64,000 bases of DNA from Mytilus edulis (lineage: Eukaryota; Mollusca; Bivalvia; Mytilida; Mytilidae). A program made the position numbers and the translations under genes. Below the pieces are notes generated by a model. The model ran no database searches and was not told where the DNA came from. It was given only the letters and a program-made list of their open reading frames with translations. Below are positions 50,334-61,572 of the stretch, piece after piece (position 1 is the stretch's first letter; every line of letters begins with the position of its first letter). The stretch is taken from the NCBI RefSeq assembly GCF_963676685.1, contig NC_092352.1:24447117-24511116 (forward strand), written 5' to 3'.

Positions 50334-50805
50334 TTTACTACCAAATAGAAAACATTGTAACATACACATTACTGTTTATTTATATCTATATATTTACAAT
50401 TAGAATCCCATAGGATTTTAATTTGTCCCATGGGATATTAAAAATCCCATGGGATAATAAAAATCCCATGGGATTTTTTTTGTCCCATGGGACAACAAAT
50501 ATCCCATGGGACTACAATAATCCCATGGGACAAAAAAAAATCCCATGGGATTTAACCAAAATCCCATGGGATAATGGTAAATCCCATGGGATTTTGCCCT
50601 GTCCCATGGGATATTGAAAATCCCATGTTTTTATAATTCAAATTGCAAAATAAATATGAAAGTAACTGTAGAAAACCAATGAAATTATTGAATCCCATGT
50701 AATTCTGCACATTTTGGTTATATACATGATATTGTAGCTCTTGTTTGAGGCGGCGGCGGATTTGCAAATGAGTGTTTTGCAAATTAAAAGTGTCCAGTGT
50801 TTATA
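50334..50805 (-). mobile_element. Element with CCCATGGG palindrome array, copy 2 (inverted)
   Basis: This is the reverse complement of 34310..34785 over about 472 bp, with both flanks of the array (TTTACTACCAAATAG at one end and CCAGTGTTTATA at the other) conserved. Its array (about 50405..50632) also has ten exact CCCATGGG cores, with spacers in the same order as copy 1. The predicted 64-codon frame along it differs from that of copy 1 at only 4 positions. The array was therefore part of the mobile ancestor and did not expand independently. Confidence 0.8.
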
Positions 50806-50837
50806 GATTAAAATTGTTAGGGCCAACACAAGTTTAC

Positions 50838-51035
50838 AAAAGACTCATCAGGGATGCTCGAAAAATTAAGTAATTAGGCCACACATAACGATACCCATGT
50901 GCACGGAACACGAGTCAACGTATTAAAATAAAAGTTTAGTGGACTCTTTTGGTAATATTGGAATACCACTGGGTCGACGCAAAGATTGGACGCATTTTGT
51001 CCCCGCATGTATCTCCAGTCCAGTAGTCAGTATTC
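50838..51035 (-). repeat. Degraded relative of the GACGCGCGT-family repeat
   Basis: AGACTCATCAGGGATGCTC at 50841, then CCACTGGGTCGACGC at 50968 and TTTGTCCCCGC.TGTATCTCC with CAGTAGTCAG, are the reverse complement of parts of 33863..34218 (CATCGACCCAGTGG, CTCGGGGACGAAAC). Confidence 0.55.
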
Positions 51036-51539
51036 TGGCATGAAATATCTTGCATGCGATCATTTTCTGTGTATTTTATGTGCAAAAAATATGTAAAGTC
51101 TAAAATCACTCCTTTTGGAGTTTTTAGTTGAATTGCTTAAACAACTGATTCCTACGTACACTTTTCGGATTGGGCAATAAAGAGAGGAGATAATTGTGAA
51201 ACGTCGTTATATTGTAGTTTCCTGCTGCAATATGGACCACAGTTATTACTTGATATAAGACTTAAAAAGCAACAAGACATCGTTTTTACAATTTTTGTTC
51301 TATAACATGATAACAGCCGCAACAGAACGCAACAGCAAACATAACTATTTCCAGATTTTCTGGTGTAATGACTATCTCTTATTATATGTTGAAGAATATA
51401 CCGTAAGCAAGCTATTTTCTTTAAGTGAAACTTTGCCGAAATGTTGTGTTTTCTACAATTCAGGGACTGTCGAAAATCAATTAATAACGCCATACACACA
51501 CGACGAAACAACAGACAAAGAGTAGAATAACAAAAATAC

Positions 51540-52000
51540 CGAATTCCAAGGAAATTTCAAAACAGAACGTCCCTTATCAAATTTCAAAATCAAAAGCTCA
51601 AACACATGAACGAATGAACAACGATTGTCATATTCCTGACTTGGTACAGTTATTTTCGTATGTAGAGAATGGTGTATTACACCTGGTTTAATAGCTATCT
51701 AAACCTCTCACTTGTATGACAGTGTATAGAATTCCATTATATTGACAACAATGTGTGAACAAAACAAACAGACATAATAGATAAAAATGTCAAAAATAGG
51801 GGTACAGCAGTCAAGATAGTGTTATAATCTTTATCATTATATATAATAAACAAAGAAATGTGTAACAAAGAAACACAAAAAGGCATATAGACAAATTACA
51901 GTAGCAAACATGAAAGACAAAAATACAATATCAAAGTGAAAGAATGTTTAACTACAGAGCCACGTCGAATAGACGTCACCACACATAGGCCAAACAGCAA
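51540..52000 (+). repeat. Long interspersed-repeat segment, probable 3' region of a Penelope-like element (copy B)
   Basis: CAAAATCAAAAGCTCAAACAC, TCATATTCCTGACTTGGTACAG, AACCTCTCACTTGTATGACAG and GTGTGAACAAAACAAACAGAC form a block I recognise as highly repeated in mussels. CCTGACTTGGTAC is shared with 32823..32836. It lies on the 3' side of the reverse-transcriptase relic at 52330..52790 in minus-strand orientation. Confidence 0.5.
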
Positions 52001-52329
52001 AAGTAACATTAAAAAGACAAAGACAAGAACACTATCACACGTTATTAATATGATAAACAACGTCAGGACCAGTATCTTTATTTCAAGATCATCGTGTATT
52101 AATTGTGAAGTTAACTTGTAACGGAATATTTATCAAGAAGATCTTGGTACCTTTCGACGAACTTTTTTTTTTAAAAAGGACATAGATGTTCTTTGACATA
52201 CCCTCAGTTCATCAACATTCTACTCAGACACTGGTGACGCTTTTTAAATTCTTTAATTAATACTGAATAAGTAGGTAAAAGTATATCACATATGCAGGTG
52301 AAGTTGGTATAGTGCTACTATTTTTGGGT

Positions 52330-52790
52330 AAATTGATAATTTCAAAACTGAATGCGTCTCGTTTGGAATGTCATAGATTCTGGTATTGAGATGACCACGT
52401 ATGTCAAGGTGGAGGAAGCCGTGTCTATTGTTTCTTCAATTTCTATGTCTGGGGATATATTAATGAAACCCAATCAGAAGGTTTCGGATTCTTAATAGAA
52501 AACATCATCAATATATCTGAATATGAAATTAAATGATCTGGCTTCTTTGATCTTCTCGTTTTTGACAAGTTTCTGAAGGAACTCCGACTCATTTGAATAT
52601 AAGGAGAGGTCGGCAAGGCAGAGGCGCACAGATCGTTACCATAAGAATGTAGGCAATTTGTAAAATAGTTCTACCTCCAAATTCAACAAATATGTTGTCA
52701 ATAAGAAACTCCAGCATACTAATCACTTGTCCCTGTGTGTTCCATGCTTTGGACTTTTTATTCACTATTAACAAAATATGCTGTATCGTA
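52330..52790 (-). pseudogene. Penelope-like reverse transcriptase remnant with YIDD core (copy B)
   Basis: Read on the minus strand, the relic gives MLEFLIDNIFVEFGGRT, a degraded substrate-pocket segment ending TICAPL, then in another frame SEFLQKLVKNEKIKEARSFN and FIFRYIDDV, the catalytic motif with two aspartates (YIDD at 52504..52515). Stops and frameshifts follow directly after (FY-stop-ESETF-stop), and degraded homology continues to about 52330. A family-typical tract therefore exists, but in at least two frames with several stops, so the copy is dead. The GIY-YIG endonuclease is not seen. The order FGGR, CAPL, YIDD matches reverse transcriptases of Penelope-like elements rather than LINE or LTR types. 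Confidence 0.75.
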
Positions 52791-53262
52791 TCCCGTAGTA
52801 ATAAATTTATAACAAACGACCAGATTGTTTTTAAAAACTTTGGAATTAAGGCATCTTAACTTTCACCAGAAGGAAAACATTTAAATTTAAGACAGAACAA
52901 CTAATCATTCAGCTTTTTTAACCTTGCGAGTTCAACTAATAGATATAGGAAGAAATATTGGCTTAATTTGATCTGTGTTATGGACAGTTTTAAAGGTTTC
53001 CATAACATAATTATTTACCTGACAAAAGGTCTCGTAGAGATACATCTAAATTTTTTGTTATAAAAGTTGTTGGCAAAACAGCATGTGAATACACCTTATC
53101 GCTATTTGTCCGCTTCTGCTGGATATCACACAGGTTCTCGTAAAATTTTGACGTCATAAAACAAAATATCTGACGCCACAATGGAAAAGTGATTGTTGTT
53201 GACGTCAAAAGTTCAAGCGCCCGGGTCAGCCGGGAATAGCGATAAGATGTATAAAGGCAACA

Positions 53263-53400
53263 GACGTATACCGCTGTTCGAAAGTCATAAATCGATTGAG
53301 AAAAAACAAATCCAGGTTACAAACTCAAACCCAAGGAAACACATCAACTATAAGAGGGAAACAACGAAACAACAGAAATTCTGAAGTGTAACAAAAAAAC
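53263..53400 (+). repeat. Terminal-repeat-like segment of a Penelope-like element (copy B)
   Basis: AAAGGCAACAGACGTATACC, GCTGTTCGAA, GTCATAAAT and CCAGGTTACAAACTCAAAC correspond to 32651..32760. It lies about 470 bp beyond the reverse-transcriptase relic, on its 5' side in minus-strand terms. Confidence 0.55.
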
Positions 53401-53899
53401 ATTATCAATTCATTTCGAGAAAAATTTGCCAATGCTGTAAAAGGAAGTAATGGTTACTTCGGTTTGCTTCATCTAACTTTCGTATTGTTCTTTTTGATAA
53501 TTTCTTGACATTTGGTGTCAAGCTTCTTATCGATAATTCTAAGCTTGTAATGCAATTTTAGATGTCTTGCATCTACCTCTTCTTTTTGGTGAATACATGA
53601 ATTTAATTTGCGTCCATCCAGCACCTTTAGACATTGCATTTAGCAATAACAAATGATACTTTGAGCATTTGATTTCAAATTTCATCAACAATACTGAACC
53701 GTTTGAGCATTTATTTCGAATTATTTCCTTTGACCTTGAAGCCAAGATTTCAATTTTCTTCACCACAACACAATTGTTAGATAGTTGTGTATTTGGTTAT
53801 AGGCTTCATCCAGAGTGTATTTTCTTTTGCGTGTGTTTTCAGATCTGTCACATACCTACGAAATTATGTTTGAAGACATACGCAATTTTCCTTGGGTAT

Positions 53900-53970
53900 A
53901 GTCGTATTTTGTTTTTGTTTTGACATGGCGTTGCCTGTTTCTCTTTGACTATAGTTTTTAAACCTTGCCT
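53900..53970 (+). repeat. Short Penelope-like element 3' fragment
   Basis: GTTTTGACATGGCGTTGCCTGTTTCTCTTTGACTATAG resembles the reverse complement of CAAAACCATGGCTAATATAA and AGAGAAACAGAC near 33340..33375. Confidence 0.4.
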
Positions 53971-56900
53971 CTTTTTTTATAAAAACAATGTTATTATAAA
54001 CAACTAAAACCAAAACCCAAAACCCAAAAATGTTCTTTACGTGCCAGGCTCGGTTTAGTTACCTTTATCATGTGTTACATCACAAATCAGCCAACCATCT
54101 TCTGTTCGTCAAGCAATTTACTTTTCAGTTAAACACAAAACCAAAGGTGAACATTTTGGGAGCATGATATATTCAAAATATTCTAAAATTTTCAAATATT
54201 TTCAAGATTGAATCTTCAAAAATTACGTTCATACAAAAACTTCCAAAATAAAGTTGCGGGGAATTAAAAGAACATTTTCAACCTTGATTATTTGCCAAGG
54301 CTGAGTGAAATGAATTGTTGTGCTTTTTCATTTGATCCAATAACTGTATCAATTATATATTTTTTGGATATAGTTCTCAAGACTTTCTTTTGTCACAATT
54401 TCCTCCCAGCTTCGCAGGTATCTCTGTGATTTCTTATCGGATCCTGCTAGTCTTCTTTTGATCCTTTTTAATGATATTATCAGGTCTTCAACGTTTGTAT
54501 TAGGCTTTCGATTTATCCAATATTTTGGCCTCCAGCATTACTGAAGAGACATAAATTACGCATGTGTTGCAGTAAAATTTGTACAATAAATGTTGTTTAA
54601 ATGTAGTATATTCTTTCTTTTTCGAAAGAAAGCCTGTGATGAAGAAAATTGTAGTTAAATAATTAAACTAGTTTAATCACACTTAGTTTCTTTATATAAG
54701 TTCAAAGGTCTCGTGTGGACTATTTTAATGATAGATATATGTCCTGTTTTAAATATTTGTTCCACAAAAATACTTTGAAGAGATGGTCAGGCCAGATCTC
54801 TAAATGCCTGTATTTTGACCTTAAACTGGTGTTCATAACAAACTCATCATATTTCAGGATTAACATTGTGTGTTTTGTCTTCATAAGACTCCTGAATAAA
54901 GAAAAAGAGCCAAAGTGGGAAGTTGAAAAGCGTTGAGGTCCAAACTTTCCGAAAGGTTTTGCCAAATACAGTTATGGACATCTATTCCTAAAACTAAAAA
55001 CTGTTGATATTAATGACCAAGCAATGTATGATTGTATTTTATTGACTTTTCTGTGATTACATTGCGCTTGTCAGGATTTAAAGCCGTTTCCTATGATGAT
55101 TCGTTGATGAAATGTTCATGCATAAATAGGAAGATCTTGTTGAGAGTGTTATTTTGATGAAGAAAGTGTAGGACTGTAAACAATATAACCATAGATATAA
55201 TAGCCAACCAGAATGGGAATTTTTAAGACATGTAAACATGACGGTCGATGTGAGGTAAAGATGTCCATGTTTATGATTCAACGACTTGTTTATTGAAATT
55301 GTCACTTGTGTATACGACATGTTGTCAACAATGCATAAAAAAAATGGTAACATCATTGGCTACAGAAAAAAAACGTGAACGCTTTAAACTTAAAACAATA
55401 TTGATAATAAAATAGGTGTGCAAGATGATAATATTTAATAACTGTCAGAAAAGCTGTAAAATAGATTGATGTTATTAAGTGTGCATGGAAGAAGGATCAA
55501 CCTCTAAACCGAGCCTGACAACCTTGACTTTTCCGTGTTACTTCCGATTTTACATGTTTTGTCTATTTTGATTGGTCCGACTTCATTTCCTTTTTGTTCA
55601 CTTGCAAAAATGTGAAGGTTGGAAAAATACTAATTCTATTTATGACATACTAGGTGGTGATTATTGTTTTAGGTAAAATATAAATATGTTAATGTACCTT
55701 TGATTATAAAACGTTATGATTACATTCATAATTGCTATGTGGAACGATAATGAAATTAGTTATGATGGATTATAAAAAAAAGTGTAATAAAAAATAAAAT
55801 ACCAATTACGATATTTTTTGTTGAATAATTAAGTATTAACTTATTTACTGTGTCTTTGTTCGTGCGCAAGTGTCATGTCGTCAAGAATGATAAAATGGTT
55901 ACTAAATTGAATGTTTAGATTTTCTTTAAAACCAGTTCTAATTAAATTGTAACCTGCATTTTCAGACTTTTAAATATCTGATTTTCATCTTTTATTTTTC
56001 AAATCATTGCAAAATGTCTGATGGAATGGTTATGACGAGTGCTTCTTCATTGGTGTTTTAAACACACAAAATATTACTACGATTTAAATAATAGGGCTAA
56101 ATTCTATCGAAAGACATACTCACACTTATTTCTAGTTCAAGGAAAGGAGTGCAATCTTTCGATGTTTTGTGGTCGCCATTTAGAGGAGTTTATCGAAAGG
56201 GTTCCTGTTTCATTCATTATAACAGAGACATATACCTCAATTGTATTATATGTCTCTGATTATATATAAGCATTGATTTAAAGTGGCAATCGAGTTAAAC
56301 CATTCTGTACTCCAATAATTGTCTGTAATAAATGAACAAAGTGTGTACTTGAGCTAATTTTTCAGTCGAATAGATTTTAGAACTAAGAGATACCATACAG
56401 CAGCCTATGATTTGACAAACATAATATCGATTGGTATGCCATTGTAAATCGTTTGGTTAAATCTGGTTACCTCTGGTTATAAGCAGAACTGGGAACAATT
56501 TCAAAAAGTATGTGTTGCCTCTCTACTGGTTTAATGACAAACCTAATTAATCTTATAAATCAACTGAGAACTGTTTGAATTTAGTTTTGTTCTGTTCATA
56601 CATTTACACATTCACATGAAAGAACCACCATTACTTTTTAAAACAAATATAATGAAACAAATATGTCACCTTCAAAGGAAATATCTACTGTAGCAAGTTC
56701 AAAATATTAATAGTGTTAAAACGACAAAACTATTGAGGAATTAAACAGAACACGCATTTTGAATTCTGGTCGCACTATGTATGTGTAGTATTGCCTTAAA
56801 AATCGCATTTAATTAAACCATTCGCTTTTTCAGTAATTAACAATTGTGGTTTATGAGTTACAGTCGTTGTATTCCACAGAGTTAAAATAAACTCATTCAA

Positions 56901-58299
56901 AATGTGTACAATATTGGTCACTACCTCAGAGAAAATCTACATAGAATATGAAGTGTCTTGTCAAAAGTGCGCCTTGGTACAACAGTAATTATCCTTGACC
57001 TTGAGACACAGACGTGCAAATTAATCCATTCAGTGATTCCTCGGCGATTATTCTACGATAACCATACGAAGCTCTTCTTTTATTGTTCTTCATTAAAGCG
57101 AAGAAAAGTTTAAAACGACAAATAAGTATCCAAAATAGATAAGTTCATTGGTTACATTGTATAATGCAATCATATATACATGTAGGGTTTCTTCACAACA
57201 TCTTCGAGGAAAAAACATTTTTTTGTTCATAAAATGTTCGAATACGATTATCATGTTCAGACTAAGAAATGAAACAATTCAAATAAAGCCGGATTTTGTA
57301 TTTCAATCGCATAACATATACTCCGAATACTGAATAAAGTTTCGTCACCGATCATCAAAAGAAATTATTCACGGTTTGGTATATCTTAAAGGAGCGACGT
57401 AGATCTTTAAGCAAACTTTATCAATATATAAGAAAACATGCAATTAATTGTTTATATTAAAGAACTGGTGAAGACAATTTCAAGTAAAAGTATATACATG
57501 CATGTACCTGTTTAAGCCAGGTTTATTTACAGAAAACTCCCTCAAACAAAGTTGACCTTGGATCGATTAAGGTTTTCTTTTTATGTTCCTTTTGGTGATT
57601 AGCTCCTCGCGAATTCCAGAAGTCATACATCCTTGTCTTTTTTTCTTATTGTCGATTGAACTTTCCTGAGTGAAGGTCAATCCAGAAAAGCGCCGCTTCA
57701 AACGCGCTTTTTGATTACGTATTATTTTCATTGACAGTTAATACATTGATAACTTGTTGTCTGGTGGTGTAGACAATGTAGTGTAAACCAGATTTGACAA
57801 CAAGAAATAATTTACTTTTATATTAATGACTTGATAATTAAAAAGAACGTAGTATATTAAACCAGATTCAGTACGTTTTTTAAACATTATTTATTTATAA
57901 GTATGCTCAAACTAAAGCTGCGCACAGAGATAGATCAGTACCATACATATGTTGCATTCCCTGCTTGTCGATACCACTACTGATCCCACAGCGGCTAACG
58001 AATAGAGGAACCAGTTTGATTTGAAAAAGATGAACATATTTAGTTTTTATGCATATAAAAAAAATAAAACTAGAACTCTCTCAGACACACTTTTCATATA
58101 TTTAGCCTTCAAAGTTTTGATCTGATGCGTACCTGATGTAGTGTACTTCATAAACAAATGTACAGGAATCATGACTCACGGTATCGCCACTGCTGGTGAA
58201 CTGTCAGTCCCAGGGAGTACCAAACACCTAGTACATGTAATCTTAACTCTGTCTCATACCTTAGTTACTTATTTAAATCAGATGTCATTACTTTTCTAT
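53971..58299. other. AT-rich sequence without a supported gene
   Basis: This contains a degraded relative of the GACGCGCGT-family repeat at about 54880..55020 (GAAGTTGAAAAGCGTTGAGG, AAGGTTTTGCCAAATACAG). Otherwise I see no coding signal; short overlapping frames (54715..54965) coincide with that repeat. Confidence 0.45.
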
Positions 58300-58430
58300 G
58301 TTGTATTTTGTGTACTATTGTTTGTCTGTTTGTCTTTTTCTTTTTATCCATGGTAAGATCAGTTTATTTTCGACTTCAGAGTTTGAATATAACTTTGGTA
58401 TCTTTTGCCTCCCTTTTTCAGTTTTTTAGA
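58300..58430 (+). repeat. Penelope-like element 3' fragment, inverted relative to copy A
   Basis: TTTGTCTGTTTGTCTTTTTC, ATCCATGG, AGTTTATTTTCGACTTCAGAG and TTTGGTATCTTTTGCCTCC are the reverse complement of 33295..33385 (GATACCAGAGGGGCAATC, GATCGAAAATAAACTGAC, ACCATGGCTAAT). Confidence 0.6.
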
Positions 58431-58560
58431 GTTTCATGATCGGTGAAGTTATGCCAGAAACACATGTCAAGTGTAAGGAAATAAGATACATGAATTTTCT
58501 TAAATGTTTATAATATATCTTTAATCGTAATATATCATCAAGTTTTTTTTTCTATATAGA

Positions 58561-58745
58561 TTAGACCGTTAGTTTCCCCGTTTGAATGGTTTTACACTAG
58601 TAATTTTGGACCCTTTATAGCTTGTTGTTCGGTGTGAGCCAAGGCTCCGTGTTGAAGGCCGTACATTGACCTAGTGGTTTACTTTTTTAAATTGTTATTT
58701 GGATGGAGAGTTGTCTCATTGGCATTCACACCACATCCCTATATC
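58561..58745 (+). repeat. SINE-like repeat, family J variant
   Basis: TTAGACCGTTAGTTTCCCCG, GTGAGCCAAGGCTCCGTGTTG, GGATGGAGAGTTGTCTCATTGG and CACCACATC form a full-length-looking copy of a variant of the 39478..39645 repeat. A further fragment (GGTATGGCTTTTGTTCATTG) lies near 59155. Confidence 0.65.
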
Positions 58746-60013
58746 TATTTCTCTTCGTATTAACGCAAGATCTAAAAGGTATAAACACATGTGCTAACTT
58801 ACAAGGTACACTGAAAGATTCGCCAAGGCCCAAATATAATTCTGTACAATATTGAGTAAAAACTCGCATTAATCGATTATCACACTTTAATGAACAAATG
58901 TCACAGTTGTCCTTGATTCAGTTTCTATACAAATGAAAGTGGTGAAGAGAACCAAGTTTAAGACTAGCATACCTCTCACTTACATAACAGTAAATTCCGT
59001 GTCAATGTAAGGGAAGCTACGTTAACTTGTCTCAAATGCTGCGTGTGTTTTTGTATAAAATAAATGTAATTATCAGGCCGATGCTTTTCTTGCTTGAACG
59101 AGCTGTTCCACATTTTTTCATTTGCCATTCAGATTCATTTTATATATTACTATATGGTATGGCTTTTGTTCATTGTCGAATGCCTTATTGACCTATTGTT
59201 GATTACACACACCTTCTCTATTAGCTAGTTACTCAAAGTAAAAAAGGCCACTTTCTCTTATATATAGTTAACTGTGACACGATACCTTTAGATTTGACTG
59301 ATTGCTGTGGTTTGGTCCTTCTTTATTTGTTAGAGGCAACAAATCCTTTCACAAAACATCTTTAGTAAATTTTCCAAATAAAGCAACAATTTCGATTCAG
59401 AAATTAAATGATTGAATTGTTTAGAATTAAGTATATAGGGAAAATATAATGTTTCAGGAATTTTTAAGGCGTTATATGCAGAAGGGAAAACATCTTGGAA
59501 ACAGCGAAATTTGATATCTGTATTTTCTTAGTAAAAGTGTGCAATAGTATTTACGCCAATGAAACTCCTACCAACCAAGATAAAAGAATCAACGATCGAC
59601 ATAGTGTCTCGGACAACTCACTGTTTATATGTATTACATGTCAAGAGCTAAATAACCCGGAGTCCTTTTTAGATGTGAATAAAGTAAGAAGAGCCTACCA
59701 ATGATCTACCAAAACCATAAATGCCGAAAACAAAATGCGAGTTGATACTGTATGCTGTGCAGTGGTTTTAGTAATCTTATTTTTTTTCGATCTCCTTCGT
59801 TAATATATACTTTAAGCATAGGTATACTCAAATTAAGCAAAGTAGTAAAATAAAATGCTAACTTCTACCAGAATATCGAAATCAAATGTACCACCGGAAA
59901 TACAAATCCATTTACAACTGAAGAGAGAACGGTAATGGATTCCTCGTTAAAACTATCAACCAATCAGCATTGTACAAAACAATATAATAAACATTCATTT
60001 CAAAGTTCATGTT
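58746..60013. other. 3' flank of SoxE, no supported gene
   Basis: A 69-codon plus-strand frame at 59495..59704 has balanced, hydrophilic composition (DKRINDRHSVSDNSLFICIT) but begins with a non-ATG codon and shows no domain or splice context. It is convergent with SoxE. Nothing else is identifiable. Confidence 0.4.
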
Positions 60014-60555
60014 TTTATTCTTATATAAACATTTTATTTACAGACATTTACATGTATCAAAATGTAGAAAATATTTTTAAAAAATCTATACCTATCATAC
60101 ATTTGATCGAGATCTCACGAGATCTGGCTAAGAGCTTCATTTCACAACAAACAAACATGTAATTAAAGCTTATGGTGTTTCAAATACTGATCGCGCATTT
60201 AATAATAAGCAAAACATGTTAAATGTTCATTACTGGTACAAACAGCACCTTCCGCGTGGATAGCACCAAATACTTGCTTACATTTCAATGGATTTACAAA
60301 TCATAAAAATTGGATGAATACAGACAATATGCCTCATAAAACCAAATAATTTTGATTATAGAAAATAAATATTGACGCCACTACTTTGTAGAGGCTACCA
60401 CATTTCAAAACACAAATACTACATAATCACTCGCGCATCATATGCAACATAATTAATCAATCATACTTCTTTACCGTGCAATGGATAGTTTTACATTTAA
60501 AAAATAAATATTTGTAACAATGAATATCAAACAAAAATGTAAAAGTTTTGATTGT
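60014..60555 (-). other. SoxE: Probable SoxE 3' UTR with candidate polyadenylation signals
   Basis: Downstream of the stop codon the minus strand is AT-rich and non-coding. The first AATAAA hexamers I see on the minus strand are at 60033..60038 and 60014..60019, about 520-540 bases after the stop; an ATTAAA lies nearer at about 60197. Any of these could end the transcript. The boundary is an inference from hexamers only. Confidence 0.3.
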
Positions 60556-61148
60556 TCATGTATATGACCTGTTCCACTGTTGTTCGGCGGGAACGGCTAC
60601 AGGAATGGCAGGATTGTACATTTGACGAGCAATGCCCAGGTACTGATATGTAGGCGAACCGGACGCTGTGGTTGCTGGATATGAATTTGGTGACGCGGAT
60701 GAATAATTTGTATGTTCAACGGGATAACGTGGAGGTGGTGGCGAGACATCGTAAGTATCGAATTGTCTTGCGTTTTGTCTTTGACGGGCGGGTTCTAACT
60801 TGATTGTCGCGTTTCTGTCTTCGTCTTGGTATTTGCAATCAGTTGTGGTACTTTGGTATGATGGACTATGCATATTTTGGGAACTATTTGCTGGGGACGG
60901 ATGGTTTGATAAGTCATACGGTGATGAGATATCAGTATTTGGTGCCGCTGGGTAAGATGAATGAGACATATTTCCGTTGATTCTTTGATAATTTGTTGTA
61001 GACCATGTTGATGTGGTACATGGGACGGATGGTTGACCGTACATGGAATTGTACTGAGGTGGGAAATACTGATCGAGCTCTTCTGCATCTGGGAAACTGT
61101 CAATTATTGGCACATCTCCGTTATACGGATTGAAATCTATCGGTTGAC
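60556..61148 (-). CDS. SoxE: SoxE transcription factor, terminal coding exon (transactivation regions and stop)
   Basis: This last coding exon encodes 196 residues and a TGA stop at 60556..60558. The acceptor is a T-rich tract ending TTTTAG. The phase joins the preceding exon exactly: G plus GT makes Gly, followed by QPIDFNPYNGD. Residues 1-30 of the exon contain QPIDF and then IIDSFPDAEELDQYFPP, matching in order the QPPIDF...EFDQYLPP block of the vertebrate Sox8/9/10 transactivation region. Further on are a Ser/Thr/Tyr/Pro-rich stretch, IKLE at exon residues 115-118 (a sumoylation consensus as in Sox9), a VSPPPPRYP proline run, and a C-terminus ending QQWNRSYT. The C-terminal part lacks the long Pro/Gln/Ala tract of mammalian Sox9, as expected for an invertebrate. 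An in-frame GTG inside the exon is not a start; reading continues from the upstream exon. Confidence 0.94.
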
Positions 61149-61572
61149 CTAAAAAAAAGGCAGAAGAGAGAAAACATTACTAAATGTGTCATGGTTGTTC
61201 ATTGAAAAAACAAACTTATTATATGCATGCAAAACTTAGTTAAACGCTTAAATTAAGAAAAATATTGTTGCAGGTAAATCTATCAAGATGTCTCATATTT
61301 GTGTTGATGAGTTACTGTCCCAATGACGTTTATCCAACATCTTCTTTGTTGTTATTTGTTTGGTGCATATATAATATTGTCATTATTATGTAGAATTCTA
61401 TTAAAGAATTATTTTTAGGGGGAAATGAAGTACATACGTCTTCAGATTTAAAATAAAACTATTTTCTTATTTGATTTTTCTAATTGATGAAACGTTTTCC
61501 TTAGTATGTGTAATTCCATTTAAAGTCTCTCTAATAGCTCATTGGGTATCAAAATGACCAAAGTATAATTAC
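61149..61572 (-). other. SoxE: SoxE intron (GT-AG, 424 bp) between the last two coding exons
   Basis: On the minus strand the intron begins GTAATTATAC and ends with a T-rich tract and AG. Phases on both sides agree (phase 1). Without splicing, the upstream frame continues for only about 17 codons into the intron before a stop at 61520, so retention would give a protein lacking the ELDQYFPP block. The intron itself is AT-rich with no visible repeat. Confidence 0.9.

Noticed and set aside
50405-50632. CRISPR-like regular repeats and spacers
   Set aside because: The period is about 20 bp, the repeats are perfect 8- to 12-bp palindromes, the spacers are conserved between two genomic copies, and the sequence is eukaryotic.
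51152-51525. Overlapping frames on both strands (119 codons minus, 76 plus)
   Set aside because: Neither has a recognisable domain, signal or splice context, and the two conflict on the same DNA. A lineage-specific gene cannot be excluded but is not supported.
59495-59704. 69-codon plus-strand frame downstream of SoxE as a gene
   Set aside because: It has no ATG at its start, no domain and no splice context; composition alone is not enough.
61520-61572. Alternative SoxE C-terminus by reading through the last intron
   Set aside because: It adds only about 17 codons of intron sequence, and the intron has good splice sites with conserved coding sequence on the far side.
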